From assembly GCA_003511785.1 (NCBI GenBank), contig DOIS01000359.1, forward strand, positions 1-5,757: a stretch of DNA of 5,757 nt, given 5' to 3'. This DNA is from Paracoccaceae bacterium (GTDB lineage Bacteria; Pseudomonadota; Alphaproteobacteria; Rhodobacterales; Rhodobacteraceae). Below are positions 4,657 to 5,757 of the stretch, piece after piece (the first letter of the stretch is position 1; each line of letters starts with the position of its first letter). A program made the translations under genes and the position numbers. The notes beneath the pieces were generated by a model, which saw only the letters and a program-made list of their open reading frames with translations, had not been told where the DNA came from and did no database searches.

Positions 4657-5757
4657 TCAGCCGCGAGCATACCCGATGCCGTTGAGCGCGTCGCGGATTT
4701 CGTCCAGGATCGCGGGGTCGTCGATGGTGGCGGGCAGCTTGAATTCCTCGCCATCGGCCAGCTTGACCATGGTGGCGCGCAGGATCTTGCCCGAGCGCGT
4801 CTTTGGCAGGCGGCCCACCACCACCGCGAGCTTGAACGCCGCGACGGGCCCGATCTTGTCGCGCACCAGCTTGACGCATTCGGCGGTGATCTCGTCATGC
4901 GGGCGGTCCACGCCCTTGGTCAGGCACAGGAACCCCACCGGCAACTGCCCCTTGAGCGAGTCGCTGACCCCGATCACCGCGCATTCGGCCACGTCCGGGT
5001 GCGAGGCCAGCACCTCCTCCATGCCGCCGGTGGACAGGCGGTGCCCGGCCACGTTGATCACGTCATCGGTGCGCGCCATGATCCAGAGATAGCCGTCCTC
5101 GTCCTTCATGCCCGCATCGCCGGTCTCGTAATAGCCGGGGAAATGCTCGAGATAGGATTTCTTGAACCGGTCTTCCGCGTTCCAGAGCGTCGGCAGCGTG
5201 CCCGGCGGCAGCGGCAGCTTGATGGCGATGGCGCCCAGCTCTCCCGGCGGGAGTTCGTGGCCCGCCTCGTCGAGGATCTGCACGTCATAGCCCGGCATCG
5301 CCACGGTCGGCGAGCCGATCTTGACCGGCATGGGTTCGATCCCCACCGGGTTGCCGGCGATGGTATAGCCGGTTTCGGTCTGCCACCAATGGTCATAGAC
5401 CGGCTTGCCGGTCATCTTCTGCGTCCATTCGATGGTGTCGGGGTCGGCGCGCTCGCCGGCGAGGTAGATCGCGTTGAGCTCGGACAGGTCGTATTTCTTC
5501 AGGAACTCGCCGTTCGGGTCCTCGCGCTTGACCGCGCGGAAGGCGGTGGGGGCGGTGAAGAAGCTTTTGACCTTGTGCTCGGAAATCACGCGCCAGAAGG
5601 TGCCGGCATCGGGGGTGCCTACGGGTTTGCCCTCGAACACGATGGTGGTGTTGCCGTGGATCAGCGGGGCGTAGCAGATATAGCTGTGCCCCACGACCCA
5701 GCCCACGTCCGAGGCGGCCCAGAACACGTCGCCGGGATCGACGTTGTAGATGTTCTT
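4657..5757 (-). CDS. prpE: Propionyl-CoA synthetase (PrpE-like), C-terminal 366 residues (5' end beyond right edge)
   Basis: AMP-forming acyl-CoA synthetase of the ANL superfamily: carboxylate + ATP + CoA gives acyl-CoA + AMP + PPi through an acyl-adenylate. The visible part starts at KNIYNVDPGDVFWAASDVGW and holds FFTAPTAFRAVKRED, YDHWWQTETGYTIAGNPVG (core motif A5), GYYETGDAG (A7), ARTDDVINVAGHRLSTGG (A8 hinge) and PKTRSGKILRATM (A10). The A10 lysine, codon 4786-4788, is catalytic for adenylation and is the residue that protein acyltransferases modify in this family. The HWWQTETG...AGNPVG and TAPTAFR segments look more like PrpE/ACSS3 than acetyl-CoA synthetase, but acetate as substrate cannot be excluded. 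A full protein is about 630 residues, so about 265, including the P-loop-like A3 motif, are outside. The frame is open to the edge, so the internal GTG at 5727 is not a start. It is followed after 24 bp by the cyclase gene. Confidence 0.9.
   Translation of the reverse strand, partial: KNIYNVDPGDVFWAASDVGWVVGHSYICYAPLIHGNTTIVFEGKPVGTPDAGTFWRVISEHKVKSFFTAPTAFRAVKREDPNGEFLKKYDLSELNAIYLAGERADPDTIEWTQKMTGKPVYDHWWQTETGYTIAGNPVGIEPMPVKIGSPTVAMPGYDVQILDEAGHELPPGELGAIAIKLPLPPGTLPTLWNAEDRFKKSYLEHFPGYYETGDAGMKDEDGYLWIMARTDDVINVAGHRLSTGGMEEVLASHPDVAECAVIGVSDSLKGQLPVGFLCLTKGVDRPHDEITAECVKLVRDKIGPVAAFKLAVVVGRLPKTRSGKILRATMVKLADGEEFKLPATIDDPAILDEIRDALNGIGYARG

Noticed and set aside
5725..5727. GTG as the start of the acyl-CoA synthetase
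   Set aside because: The frame stays open and family-like (KNIYNVDPGD) to the window edge; the start is outside the window.

Overview
The window looks like ordinary chromosome from a high-GC alphaproteobacterium, most probably of the Rhodobacterales/Roseobacter group. The evidence is the strong G/C bias at third codon positions, the short alphaproteobacterial-type NAD kinase (MNDKKIAFLAS start, ATPAGSTAYNYSAHGP core), and a PrpE-type acyl-CoA synthetase next to a class III adenylate cyclase. No mobile element, tRNA, rRNA, CRISPR array or phage gene was seen. Five protein genes fill almost all of the window, and the two at the edges are cut.

Layout: (1) 1-758, minus strand, the first 252 codons of glyA (serine hydroxymethyltransferase), running off the left edge. 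(2) 759-932, a 174-bp divergent intergenic region. (3) 933-1697, plus strand, a complete NAD kinase gene (nadK). (4) 1698-1885, a 188-bp gap between convergent genes that holds two RNA-hairpin-like inverted repeats. (5) 1886-3316, minus strand, a complete amidase-signature hydrolase. (6) 3317-3402, a short gap with a very strong inverted repeat that runs into the amidase start codon. (7) 3403-4632, minus strand, a complete class III adenylate cyclase with an N-terminal presumed sensory domain and a GTG start. (8) 4657-5757, minus strand, the C-terminal 366 residues of a propionyl-CoA synthetase (PrpE-like), running off the right edge.

The three right-hand genes read in the order prpE -> cyclase -> amidase. 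With gaps of 24 and 86 bp they are probably co-transcribed at least in part. One gene activates a short-chain carboxylate with ATP to give acyl-CoA, AMP and PPi, one makes cAMP, and one hydrolyses amides, which can release carboxylates. A functional link is possible but is inference. glyA and nadK are housekeeping genes of one-carbon and NADP metabolism and share a divergent promoter region.

The most interesting signal is the 3314-3384 inverted repeat. In the prpE-cyclase-amidase transcript it would form a stem of about 21 bp whose 3' arm contains both the Shine-Dalgarno sequence and the AUG of the amidase. Its only non-Watson-Crick pair is a G.U on the transcribed strand, and its only other flaw is a 2-nt bulge. 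This suggests translational control of the amidase or a structural intercistronic element. No wholly new multi-gene system is evident.
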